This document shows, piece by piece, positions 26,897-34,815 of a DNA stretch of 64,000 nt. Where the stretch lies: positions 1-64,000 of the forward strand of contig KB911076.1 of NCBI GenBank assembly GCA_000383295.1, written 5' to 3'. Positions within the stretch are counted from its first letter, which is position 1, and each line of letters opens with the position of its first letter. The stretch is from Faecalispora sporosphaeroides DSM 1294 (GTDB taxonomy: Bacteria; Bacillota; Clostridia; Oscillospirales; Acutalibacteraceae). The notes under the pieces were generated by a model that did not search any database, had not been told where the DNA came from, and worked only from the letters and a program-made list of their open reading frames with translations. A program made the translations under genes and the position numbers.

Positions 26897-27073
26897 CCCA
26901 CAGTCCCTCCTCTGCAATATGAAATAGTATACTCAAATAATAGGATGGATTTCTTCTCCGCTGAAGACGGGAAAGAAATCCGCACTTTTTATGATTGTAT
27001 GATTATAGCATGATAACAACGGTAAGGGTGTTTTCTTTCCTCAAAAGCGGTACCTTGAGCGGTGTTATCATGC

Positions 27074-27134
27074 TTCAATGTTCTCTCAGGCGCCCGAAGC
27101 TTTGCTTCGGCTTGCGCCGTGAGGTTATTATAGC
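27074..27134 (-). repeat. Dispersed leader repeat, family A, copy 4 (best hairpin)
   Basis: On the minus strand: TATAATAACCTCACGG, then hairpin GCGC-aag-CCGAAGC-aaa-GCTTCGG-GCGCC, then TGAGAGAACATTGAA. CTCA and TGAG close the stem. It lies in the leader of the ppx-ppk-pfk operon, 178 bases before the start codon. Confidence 0.8.
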
Positions 27135-27155
27135 AAACAGGGCATAGAATATCAA
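27127..27155 (-). promoter_or_regulatory. Promoter of the ppx-ppk1-pfkA operon
   Basis: On the minus strand TTGATA (27150-27155), exactly 17 bp, TATAAT (27127-27132). The -10 box is the first part of the family A repeat, so the repeat is predicted to form the 5' end of the transcript. Confidence 0.7.
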
Positions 27156-27228
27156 TTCGCTTCCCTTTAAAATTCTGCGAAAAATGTCGCAAAACCGGAG
27201 CCCCAAAATGAGAGTCAGATGCGAGGTA

Positions 27229-27258
27229 TTGCGTTTTGCCGGTAGATTGTGGTATACT
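27229..27258 (+). promoter_or_regulatory. Promoter of the pseudokinase-thyX operon
   Basis: TTGCGT (27229-27234), an 18-bp spacer and TATACT (27253-27258), 157 bases before the start codon at 27416. The long leader contains a strong hairpin. Confidence 0.5.
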
Positions 27259-27327
27259 TCTTAAATATAAAAGAATCGGGTGGTGTGCGTTCCGCCCGAA
27301 AAACAGCCGGGCTGATCCGGAATGCCC

Positions 27328-27376
27328 GGCGTTATCCGCCGGAGAGGGCTGTGGCGCCAACCGGCGGGATAACGCC
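27328..27376 (+). promoter_or_regulatory. Long hairpin in the leader of the pseudokinase gene
   Basis: GGCGTTATCCGCCGG (27328-27342) pairs with CCGGCGGGATAACGCC (27361-27376), with one bulged base and an 18-base loop. There is no T run after it, so it does not look like a terminator. It could be a structured 5' UTR or a protein-binding site. Confidence 0.5.
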
Positions 27377-27415
27377 TGCTTTGTGTGTCCATAATAGCAT
27401 TATGGAGGAACCAGT

Positions 27416-29101
27416 ATGACTGACTTTGAGCTATGCATGAACTGTATGTCGGAGCGGCCCGTGGGCGAGCCATGCCCTCATTGCGGGTGTCCGACGGATG
27501 AGCCGCAGCGGCCGGACGCGCTGCCGTTCAAAACCATGCTGCAAAATCGATATATGATCGGCTTGGCCCGGAAGAGCAACGGAGAGGGAATCTCTTATAT
27601 CGGCTACGACAGTGTGCTGAATATCAAAACGTTGATTCGTGAGTTTTTTCCCCAGACGATGAGCGAGCGTCTGCCGGACGGCCAGACGGTGCGTGTGGTA
27701 GACGGCAGCGAGGTCACGTTTCAGGAATATAAAACCTCCTTTTTAAATGATGCACGTGAGCTGGCACATATGCGGCAGCTTTCTGCGGTCGAACAGATTT
27801 ACGATATTTTTGAAGAAAACGGAACGGCCTATACGGTAGCGGAGTGGGAAGAATGTATCACACTGCGCTATTTTGTAGAGCGCCGCGGCGGCAGCCTAGA
27901 CTGGAATGCCGCCCGCCCGCTGTTCATGCCGGTGCTGTCCGCGCTTTCCACACTGCATTCCAAGGGCGTAAATCACCTTGGCATTTCGCCTGACACGCTG
28001 GTGATTCTACAGGACGGCCGCATGAAGCTGACCGATTTTGAGCTGGACGCCGTGCGCCGTATGGATACCGACCTGCCGCCGGACTTGGTGGCGGGCTGCG
28101 CCGCGCTCGAGCAATATGTGATGAATTATGTGCCGGATGAGTCGACGGACGTGTACGGCTTTGCCGCATGTCTGTTTTTTGCGCTGACCGGCGCTCTGCC
28201 GCAGGATGCTTTGCGCCGCAAGGGGGATTCGCGGCTGATGATCCCAACCAGTACGCTCAAAAGTCTGCCGCCGTATGTGATCACCGGTCTGGCCAACGCT
28301 CTGCAGGTGATGCCGTCCAAACGAACCCCTCATTTTGAGCGCCTGCGGGCTGAGCTTTCGGCAGCGCCCACTGTTACGGCAAAAATAGAGGAACCCCTGC
28401 CGCCGGAGTCTGCTCCGGAACCGGAGCCCGCCCGACGCGGCATCCCGGGCATTGCCTGGGCAATCGGTTCCGGTGTGGTTTCTTTGGCTGTTTTTGTTTG
28501 TATCGGGATCTTCTGGCTGTTCCCGCCAAGCTTTGGCGGCACGGCCGGCACTGCGGATTCCACCGCCATGAAGGCAACTGTGGAATCTGCCGATTCCGGG
28601 ATGCTGATGAACGGCCTTGACGCGGCGGAGCTTTCCGGCACGGAGCGCGTTCAGGTTCCCGATCTGGTGGGGCAGAAGCTTGACGACGTTCTGGCAGCGG
28701 AAAGCGCCGGAACCGAGGACTACGACATTCTGGTCTCTGATAAGGAGTTCAGCGATACGGTGGCCGAGGGCAAGATCATCCGGCAGTCCCCCACGGCGGG
28801 CGAGCTGGCACAGAAGGGCGTAAAAATCGTCGTTGTCGTCAGTCAGGGCGCTCAAATGCGCTCCCTGCCCGAGATTCGGGGCATGAGTCTGGAGGATGCC
28901 TCTCTGGCGGTCACGTCCGCGGGGCTGACCCCTGCAAAGCGGGATGTGTTTGACGACACCGTACCGGCCGGGCAGGCCGTCGGTTACCAGGACCACAAGG
29001 CGGGCGATTCGTTGGAGTACGGCGCCCATGTGGTGATTTTATTGAGCAAGGGGCCGGATCCGTCCGTTCTGGGCGGCCCGGCCGGAAGCGGAGGAACATA
29101 A
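27416..29101 (+). CDS. PASTA-domain Ser/Thr pseudokinase with zinc ribbon
   Basis: A 561-residue membrane protein. Order of parts: zinc ribbon (C7-x2-C10, C20-x2-C23), a kinase-like domain (about 38-310), one membrane helix (about 342-369), and two extracellular PASTA repeats (about 412-478 and 482-546). The kinase fold has lost key residues: the Gly-rich loop reads KSNGEGIS, the ATP-binding Lys is Arg (R75 in IREFFP), the catalytic HRD is HLG (187-189), and DFG is DFE (207-209, Asp kept). It is therefore predicted not to phosphorylate. PASTA repeats bind muropeptide-like ligands, so it may sense the cell wall. It heads an operon that includes thyX, tmk and mltG. Confidence 0.85.
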   Translation: MTDFELCMNCMSERPVGEPCPHCGCPTDEPQRPDALPFKTMLQNRYMIGLARKSNGEGISYIGYDSVLNIKTLIREFFPQTMSERLPDGQTVRVVDGSEVTFQEYKTSFLNDARELAHMRQLSAVEQIYDIFEENGTAYTVAEWEECITLRYFVERRGGSLDWNAARPLFMPVLSALSTLHSKGVNHLGISPDTLVILQDGRMKLTDFELDAVRRMDTDLPPDLVAGCAALEQYVMNYVPDESTDVYGFAACLFFALTGALPQDALRRKGDSRLMIPTSTLKSLPPYVITGLANALQVMPSKRTPHFERLRAELSAAPTVTAKIEEPLPPESAPEPEPARRGIPGIAWAIGSGVVSLAVFVCIGIFWLFPPSFGGTAGTADSTAMKATVESADSGMLMNGLDAAELSGTERVQVPDLVGQKLDDVLAAESAGTEDYDILVSDKEFSDTVAEGKIIRQSPTAGELAQKGVKIVVVVSQGAQMRSLPEIRGMSLEDASLAVTSAGLTPAKRDVFDDTVPAGQAVGYQDHKAGDSLEYGAHVVILLSKGPDPSVLGGPAGSGGT

Positions 29102-29105
29102 TACA

Positions 29106-29879
29106 ATGGCAAAGGTAGCGTTGATCGCTTATACGCCGCAGCCGGAGCAGACGGTGGCAGCCGCCGCAAAGCTCTGCTATTCCGCTGCGGATGTGGAACA
29201 TATTATGGACGGTCTCACAGAGGAAAAAACCGCCCGTTTTGTCGAGATGCTCTCTGAGATCGGGCATGAAAGCCCGATTGAGCACGCATCGTTTACATTT
29301 GCGATCGAAGGGGTGTCGCGCGCGTTTCTGGCGCAGATGACCCGTCATCGCATTGCTTCTTACAGCGTGCAGAGCCAAAGATATGTAGCGGAGCATCAGT
29401 TCGGCTACGTGATCCCGCCCGAGATTGAGGCGATCCCCGAGGCACAGCAGGAATTCATCGAATCGATGGAGGAAGCCCAGCGCCGGTATGAAACTCTGAC
29501 CCGCCTGCTACAGGAAAAACATCAGGCCCAAATGATCGCGGAGGGCAAAAAGCCGGAAGAGGCTGCCCGCGCGGCGCAGAAAAAGGCGATTGAGGACGCG
29601 CGCTTTGTACTGCCGAACGCCTGTGAAACCAAAATGATCTGTACCATGAACGCCCGGTCGCTGTACAATTTCTTTTCGCACCGCTGCTGCAACCGCGCTC
29701 AATGGGAAATTCAGGAGGTGGCGATCCAGATGCTGCGTCTGGTGCGCGGCGTCGCGCCGAACCTGTTCTCTCACTGCGGCCCGCCGTGCGTGCGCGGCGG
29801 CTGTCCCGAAGGGAAGATGAGCTGCGGTAAGATGACAGAGGTACGCGCGTATTACAAAAATCTGGAGGAACAGCCGTGA
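29106..29879 (+). CDS. thyX: Flavin-dependent thymidylate synthase
   Basis: A 257-residue ThyX that makes dTMP from dUMP using methylene-THF and reduced FAD. The signature R-H-R-x7-S is present as RHRIASYSVQS, preceded by SPIEHASFTFAIEGVSRA. The C-terminal part (RSLYNFFSHRCCNRAQWEI) carries the substrate-binding block. A Cys-rich tail (CGPPCVRGGCPEGKMSCGK) is seen in clostridial ThyX proteins. It is followed directly by tmk (GTGA overlap), giving two consecutive steps of dTTP synthesis. The folate enzyme encoded at 32890 fits the same theme. Confidence 0.95.
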   Translation: MAKVALIAYTPQPEQTVAAAAKLCYSAADVEHIMDGLTEEKTARFVEMLSEIGHESPIEHASFTFAIEGVSRAFLAQMTRHRIASYSVQSQRYVAEHQFGYVIPPEIEAIPEAQQEFIESMEEAQRRYETLTRLLQEKHQAQMIAEGKKPEEAARAAQKKAIEDARFVLPNACETKMICTMNARSLYNFFSHRCCNRAQWEIQEVAIQMLRLVRGVAPNLFSHCGPPCVRGGCPEGKMSCGKMTEVRAYYKNLEEQP

Positions 29880-30556
29880 GCGGCCGGCTGGTCGTGATCG
29901 AGGGCCTTGACGGCAGCGGGAAGGCCACACAGACGGCGCTTTTGTGCGAGGCGCTCACAAAGAGCGGCGTGCGGCTGCGGCGGGTTTCTTTTCCGGATTA
30001 TCAGGAGAAATCCTCCGCGCTGGTGAAAATGTATCTCGGCGGCGAGCTCGGCGCGCACCCGCAGGAGGTCAACGCCTTTGCGGCCAGTTCCTTTTACGCG
30101 GTGGACCGCTTTGCGAGCTATGTGCGCCACTGGCGCCAGGACTACGAAAACGGCAGCCTGATCGTTGCCGACCGGTATACCACCTCTAACATGGTATACC
30201 AAATGACGAAGCTGCCCCATTCGGAGTGGGATTCCTATCTGGATTGGGTCTGCGATTTTGAGTATAATAAACTGGAGCTTCCCGCGCCGAACGCCGTAAT
30301 TTATCTGGACATGCCGCTGGAAATCTCTCAGCGCCTGCTCCGGGAACGGTACGGGGGCGACGAAGCGAAGAAGGATCTGCACGAGCAGGACACCGCCTTT
30401 CTGGCCGCCTGCCGGCAAAGCGCATTATACTGCGCCGAAAAGCTGGGATGGCTTGTCCTTTCATGCGCCGGGAACGGACGGATCAAATCGGCACAGCAAA
30501 TCCATGCGGAAATCATGGAAAGTGAAATCATAAAGGAATGTAGCGATTTATGTTAA
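29876..30556 (+). CDS. tmk: Thymidylate kinase
   Basis: A 226-residue dTMP kinase. The P-loop is GLDGSGKAT near the N terminus, the DRY-like motif appears as VADRYTTSN, and the region PNAVIYLDMPLEISQ matches the LID-preceding strand. It converts dTMP to dTDP, taking the product of the ThyX encoded just upstream. The start is GTG, overlapping the thyX stop. Its end overlaps the next gene by 7 bases. Confidence 0.93.
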   Translation: MSGRLVVIEGLDGSGKATQTALLCEALTKSGVRLRRVSFPDYQEKSSALVKMYLGGELGAHPQEVNAFAASSFYAVDRFASYVRHWRQDYENGSLIVADRYTTSNMVYQMTKLPHSEWDSYLDWVCDFEYNKLELPAPNAVIYLDMPLEISQRLLRERYGGDEAKKDLHEQDTAFLAACRQSALYCAEKLGWLVLSCAGNGRIKSAQQIHAEIMESEIIKECSDLC

Positions 30557-31461
30557 AATTTGAATATGCAACAATCGAGGATCGAAAATGGCTTCAGCCG
30601 ATTTTGGCGGCCAGCGGCAAAATGGGGAGCGAGAATGCGTTCGGCACCCTGTTCATCTGGAATGAGTCATATCATTCCCGCATCTGCCGTCAGGATGGGT
30701 ATGTGCTTTTGTCCTCGGGCGAGCATTTTCACACCTATAATTTCCCTTATGTGGCAGACCCCGCAAACGCCGGGAGCCTCAGGGACGCCCTGCAGCTGCT
30801 GATTGACGACGCGGCGGAAAAGGGCTTTCGTTTTCAGATGTGGGGCATGACCGAAAAAGAGGTTGCCCGCATGGAAGAAGCGATGCCGGGCTGTTTTGAG
30901 TTCAGTATCGACAGGGACGGCGCGGACTATATTTACAACAGCAGCGATCTGATTGAGCTCGCGGGCAGAAAATACCATGGCAAGCGCAACCATGTTTCCA
31001 AATTCAACCGGCAGTACCAGTGGGAATACGAGGATGTTACGGTCGATACGCTCGACGCGTGCCGCGAAGTCAGCTGCGAGTGGTGCCGCCAGAACGGGTG
31101 CGACCCGGAAAACGGACTGGATAAAGAGGTGCGCGCGCTTCGGAAGGCGTTCGCCCATTTTGATGAGCTGAAGCTTTCCGGCGGTTTGATTCGCATTGAG
31201 GGCAAGCCGGTGGCCTACACGATCGGCGAGGAGATCAATCCGCAGGTGTTCCTGCTCCATTTTGAAAAGGCACTGTCCGGCTACGACGGTCTGTACGCGG
31301 CGATCAACAACGAGTTTGCCCGCCGCAATCTCTCGGGCTACCAATATATCAACCGGGAAGAGGATCTGGGGCTGGAGGGGCTGCGCAAGGCAAAGCTGTC
31401 TTACCACCCCGCAATCATATTGCAGAAGTACCGCGCGGTACTCAAAGGAACGGAGTCATGA
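30550..31461 (+). CDS. DUF2156 (LPG synthase C-terminal-like) protein
   Basis: A 303-residue soluble protein of the DUF2156 family, with the double GNAT-like fold found at the C terminus of lysyl-phosphatidylglycerol synthases. Features are NAFGTLFIWNESYHS at the N terminus, KYHGKRNHVSKFNR in the middle, and YQYINREEDLGLEGLRKAKLSYHP at the end, which is the most conserved block. No membrane helices are present. The biochemical role of stand-alone members is not known; aminoacyl transfer is a guess. It overlaps tmk and the GNAT gene that follows, so all are co-translated. Confidence 0.85.
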   Translation: MLKFEYATIEDRKWLQPILAASGKMGSENAFGTLFIWNESYHSRICRQDGYVLLSSGEHFHTYNFPYVADPANAGSLRDALQLLIDDAAEKGFRFQMWGMTEKEVARMEEAMPGCFEFSIDRDGADYIYNSSDLIELAGRKYHGKRNHVSKFNRQYQWEYEDVTVDTLDACREVSCEWCRQNGCDPENGLDKEVRALRKAFAHFDELKLSGGLIRIEGKPVAYTIGEEINPQVFLLHFEKALSGYDGLYAAINNEFARRNLSGYQYINREEDLGLEGLRKAKLSYHPAIILQKYRAVLKGTES

Positions 31462-32336
31462 GCGGCAGAATCATCAGGCTGGCCCGCTGGGGTATGCAGC
31501 CGGAGCTCGAAAAGATATGGCAGGTCTGCTTTGGGGACCCCAGGCGGCCCGTCGCCTATTTTTTCAATAACGCCTTTCAGCCGCGTGCCTGCCTGGTCTA
31601 CGAAATAGACGGCAGGGCGGCTGCGATGGTGCATATGCTGCCGGTGCGCATGGCGCAGCCGGGCGGCGAGGTGCGCGGCCACTATATCTATGCCGCCTCC
31701 ACTCTGCCGGAATACCGCAAGCAGGGCTGCATGGGGGCGCTGCTGCGGGCCGCGGCGCATTTGGGCCTAAAGCGCGGCGAGCACTTTTCGTGCCTGCTGC
31801 CGTCGAGCGCTGCGCTGTACGATTACTACGCGAATTATGGCTACGAAGAGGCCTTTTTCACCCGCTTTGTTACGGTTTCTGCACAGGAGCTTTCGCAGCT
31901 TTCTGCGGGGGCGCGGCGCGGTCGGGTGGTTTTGGGCTACTCGCAGATGAGGCAAATCCGGGAAGAACAGCTTTCTTCCCTTTGGGGCTCCGTGCTGTGG
32001 GATGAGCGTGCGCTCTGCTTTGCACAGGGCTTCAACCGCCGGTACGGCGGCAGGCTGGTTGCCGTGCGGTCGGGCGGGGGTTCGGCCTGGGCGCTCTGCC
32101 GCCTGTTGGAGGACGGCTCCTGCGAGGTGACTGAGCTGATGGCGGAGAAGGCGGCTCTGCCGGCGCTTCTCGGGCAGCTGCTCGCCGAAATGCCGGCGCA
32201 GAGCTATCGCCTGCGTCTGCCGGAAAACGGGGCACTGTTCCCGAACAGGGGCGAGGTGCGGCGATTTGGTATGCTCCGGCCGCTCAGGCCGGTGGAATAC
32301 AGCGGCAAGGCCTATCTGGGGCTGACGCTGGATTAA
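31458..32336 (+). CDS. GNAT-family N-acetyltransferase
   Basis: A 292-residue acyltransferase. The acetyl-CoA pyrophosphate loop is visible as YRKQGCMGALLRAA (Q/R-x-x-G-x-G/A pattern) near residue 77, preceded by YIYAASTLPEY, and followed by YDYYANYGYEE, the usual tyrosine-rich block. The C-terminal half is less conserved and may be a second domain as in Eis-like enzymes. The substrate is unknown. It overlaps the DUF2156 gene by four bases. Confidence 0.82.
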   Translation: MSGRIIRLARWGMQPELEKIWQVCFGDPRRPVAYFFNNAFQPRACLVYEIDGRAAAMVHMLPVRMAQPGGEVRGHYIYAASTLPEYRKQGCMGALLRAAAHLGLKRGEHFSCLLPSSAALYDYYANYGYEEAFFTRFVTVSAQELSQLSAGARRGRVVLGYSQMRQIREEQLSSLWGSVLWDERALCFAQGFNRRYGGRLVAVRSGGGSAWALCRLLEDGSCEVTELMAEKAALPALLGQLLAEMPAQSYRLRLPENGALFPNRGEVRRFGMLRPLRPVEYSGKAYLGLTLD

Positions 32337-32359
32337 CTGAAAAAGGGGATGTGACTGGA

Positions 32360-32899
32360 ATGACGTATGTGTTTTTGGCGAATGGATTTGAAGAGATTGA
32401 GGCTTTAACGGCGGTTGATCTGCTCCGGCGCGCCAATGTGCCGGTTCGGACAGTGGGGGTCGGCGACAGGCAAATCACGGGCTCCCATCAAATCCCTGTC
32501 ACAGCCGATCTGGAGGAAAGCGAAATCTCTCTGGAGGGTCTCCAGATGGTGGTTCTGCCGGGCGGACTGCCGGGAACGCCGAATCTGGAGCAGTCACTGG
32601 CGGTAAGGGATGCGGTGACGCATTGCTATGAGAAGGGCGCCTATGTGGCGGCCATTTGCGCGGCCCCGTCGATTCTGGGGCACATGGGGCTGTTAAAAGG
32701 CCGTCGCGCCACGGTCAGCGACGGATTTGTTTCAGAAATTACCGGCGCAGAATATACCGGTGAGCTTGTCACGGTAGACGGCAAAATTATTACGGGCCGC
32801 GGCCCGATGGCTGCAATGGCGTTCGCGCTGCAGCTCACGGATCTTTTGGCGGATAAACAAGCCGCGGAAAAGCTGAGGAATTTGATGCAATGCCAGTAA
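32360..32899 (+). CDS. DJ-1/PfpI family protein
   Basis: A 179-residue protein with the DJ-1 fold. The nucleophile-elbow Cys is C100 in AAICAAPSILG, and the acidic partner lies in LANGFEEIEA near the N terminus. The LPGGLPG loop is also typical. Members act as glyoxalases, chaperones or redox sensors; the YajL/ThiJ-like pattern here does not decide which. I used the ATG at 32360, with AGGGGA 10 bases upstream, in place of the GTG at 32351. The end overlaps the next gene by 10 bases. Confidence 0.88.
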   Translation: MTYVFLANGFEEIEALTAVDLLRRANVPVRTVGVGDRQITGSHQIPVTADLEESEISLEGLQMVVLPGGLPGTPNLEQSLAVRDAVTHCYEKGAYVAAICAAPSILGHMGLLKGRRATVSDGFVSEITGAEYTGELVTVDGKIITGRGPMAAMAFALQLTDLLADKQAAEKLRNLMQCQ

Positions 32900-33486
32900 A
32901 GAACATCAAAGAGGTAAAGACAGGTCTGCGGGGCAAATATCGCAGGCTCAGAGAAGATCTGCCGGAGGAGGAAAAGCTGAGGCTGGATTCCGAAATTCAG
33001 TCCCGGCTGCTCTCTTTGCGGGAATATCATCAGGCCGATACGGTATTCACCTATCTCAGCAAAGAGCTGGAGGTGGATACCCTTGCCGTTGTGCAGGCGG
33101 CCTGGGCAAATCAAAAGCGGGTGGCTGTTCCCCGGTGCATTCCGGGAACCCGCGACATGGAGTTCTATTACATTCGCTCCTGGCAGGACGTGGAGCGCGC
33201 GTCGTTCGGCGTGATGGAGCCGATTCCCCGGCGCTGTGAAAAGGTGGAGGACGAGTCCCGCGGCTTTTGCCTGGTGCCCGGCTTCAGCTTTGACGTGCAG
33301 GGCTTTCGGCTCGGGTATGGTGGCGGCTATTACGACCGCTTTTTATCCCGCTTTGGCGGGTTTACGGTGGGCGTGTGCTATTCCTTCTGTGTTCAGTGGA
33401 ATCTGCCGCACGGCTATTACGACAGGTCGGTTGATCTGTTGGTGACGGAAAAGTATGTCCGCAGGACATCGAAGAAAGCGAGATAG
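32890..33486 (+). CDS. 5-formyltetrahydrofolate cyclo-ligase
   Basis: A 198-residue 5,10-methenyl-THF synthetase, which returns 5-formyl-THF to the active folate pool with ATP. The N-terminal KTGLRGKYRRLREDL and the C-terminal ATP-phosphate-binding loop RLGYGGGYYDRFL are diagnostic. Its presence in an operon with thyX, which consumes methylene-THF, fits one-carbon metabolism. The start at 32890 overlaps the DJ-1 gene end. Confidence 0.92.
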   Translation: MPVKNIKEVKTGLRGKYRRLREDLPEEEKLRLDSEIQSRLLSLREYHQADTVFTYLSKELEVDTLAVVQAAWANQKRVAVPRCIPGTRDMEFYYIRSWQDVERASFGVMEPIPRRCEKVEDESRGFCLVPGFSFDVQGFRLGYGGGYYDRFLSRFGGFTVGVCYSFCVQWNLPHGYYDRSVDLLVTEKYVRRTSKKAR

Positions 33487-33496
33487 GGGGTCTGTC

Positions 33497-34813
33497 ATGC
33501 GCGACGACGACAATCAGCGGCGAACCCGCGGTCAGGAGGATCAGCGGCAGAACCGGGCCCGGCAATTCAGGGTCGAATTCAATGACGAAGATGATATGGA
33601 TGATTCCGTTTCGCAGGGGCCCCGGTCTGCCGCCGGGGAGCCGGATGTGCTGCACAGCTACAGCAGCCCCCAAACGCGCAAGGCGATGGTGGAATCGGAG
33701 CGCCGCGCCCAAAAGGCCCAGGAAAAAGCCCTGCGGGAGAGAAGCCGCGAAAAGGGCCGTAAGAACCGGCGCTTTTTCCGCATGATCTGGATGTCGATGA
33801 TTCTTATCCTCGGAATTGGAACGGGCCAGTATCTGGTGAGCGGAATGGCGGATATGCTCGCGTACCAGAAACCGGAATCCGTGGTGACCGTCGAGATTCC
33901 GAAAGGGGCGAGCGTCGGCGAAATCGCCAAGGTGCTGTACCGCGGCGGCGTGATCGACCAGCCGGGCTTTTTTCAGCTGTATTCCACCATCACGCGTGCG
34001 AACGCATCCTATCTGCACGGCACGTACGAGCTGAAAACGGATATGGACTACGAGGCGATTATCAATTATCTGCAAACAAACAATAACCGCACCGATATTG
34101 TGAAGGTGCTGTTCCCGGAGGGCCTGAACGTGCAGGAGGTCGCCGCCCTGATGGAGAAAAACGGCGTCTGTTCCGCGCAGGATATTTTAAAATATGCCAA
34201 TTCTCAGGATTTTAACAACTATGACCTGATCAAGACCATCGCCAACGACAGCGAGCGCTATTACCTGCTGGAGGGCTATTTGTTCCCCGATACCTACGAG
34301 TTCTATAAGGATGAGGACCCGAAGCAGGCCTTGGGCAAGATGATCAACAACGCGGGCAAAAAGCTGACCGCCGATGTGCGCAGAAAGGCGCAGGAGCAGG
34401 GAATGACGCTCGATCAGGTGCTGAACCTTGCCTCTATTATTCAGGAGGAATCCGCAGACGAAGAGGATATGTATCAGGTTTCCTCCGTCCTGCACAACCG
34501 CCTGAAAAACGGCGTGGCGACCGGCACGCAGCAGCTCGGGTGCGATTCCACCATCTACTACCCCTACCGCACGAGGGCGCAGGTGCCCGCTGCGCAGCGG
34601 GAGACATACAGCAGCCGGTACAACACCTACAACATTACCGGGCTGCCCCCGGGGCCGATTGCAAATCCCGGCAGTGCGGCGATCGACGCGGCGCTGAATC
34701 CGGCCAAAACGGATTATTATTACTTCTGCCACTCTGCGGACGGCAAGGCCTATTATGCCAAGACGGCAGAGCAGCATCAGAAAAACTTGAAAAAGGCGGG
34801 TCTGGCGCAGTGA
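33497..34813 (+). CDS. mltG: Endolytic murein transglycosylase MltG (YceG-like)
   Basis: A 438-residue single-pass membrane protein: a charged, disordered cytoplasmic segment (1-95), a membrane helix (about 100-120), a LysM-like region (SVVTVEIPKGASVGEIAKVLY) and the catalytic YceG domain with NLASIIQEESADEEDM, which holds the catalytic Glu, and the closing YYYFCHSADGKAYYAKT. It cuts nascent glycan strands and so sets peptidoglycan chain length. The ATG at 33497 follows AGGGGG. It sits in one operon with a PASTA pseudokinase, giving a cell-wall theme. Confidence 0.93.
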   Translation: MRDDDNQRRTRGQEDQRQNRARQFRVEFNDEDDMDDSVSQGPRSAAGEPDVLHSYSSPQTRKAMVESERRAQKAQEKALRERSREKGRKNRRFFRMIWMSMILILGIGTGQYLVSGMADMLAYQKPESVVTVEIPKGASVGEIAKVLYRGGVIDQPGFFQLYSTITRANASYLHGTYELKTDMDYEAIINYLQTNNNRTDIVKVLFPEGLNVQEVAALMEKNGVCSAQDILKYANSQDFNNYDLIKTIANDSERYYLLEGYLFPDTYEFYKDEDPKQALGKMINNAGKKLTADVRRKAQEQGMTLDQVLNLASIIQEESADEEDMYQVSSVLHNRLKNGVATGTQQLGCDSTIYYPYRTRAQVPAAQRETYSSRYNTYNITGLPPGPIANPGSAAIDAALNPAKTDYYYFCHSADGKAYYAKTAEQHQKNLKKAGLAQ

Positions 34814-34815
34814 AA

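Noticed and set aside
25730-27013. Long open frame antisense to the Ppx-like gene
   Set aside because: Same shadow effect; no start signal and no recognisable domain.
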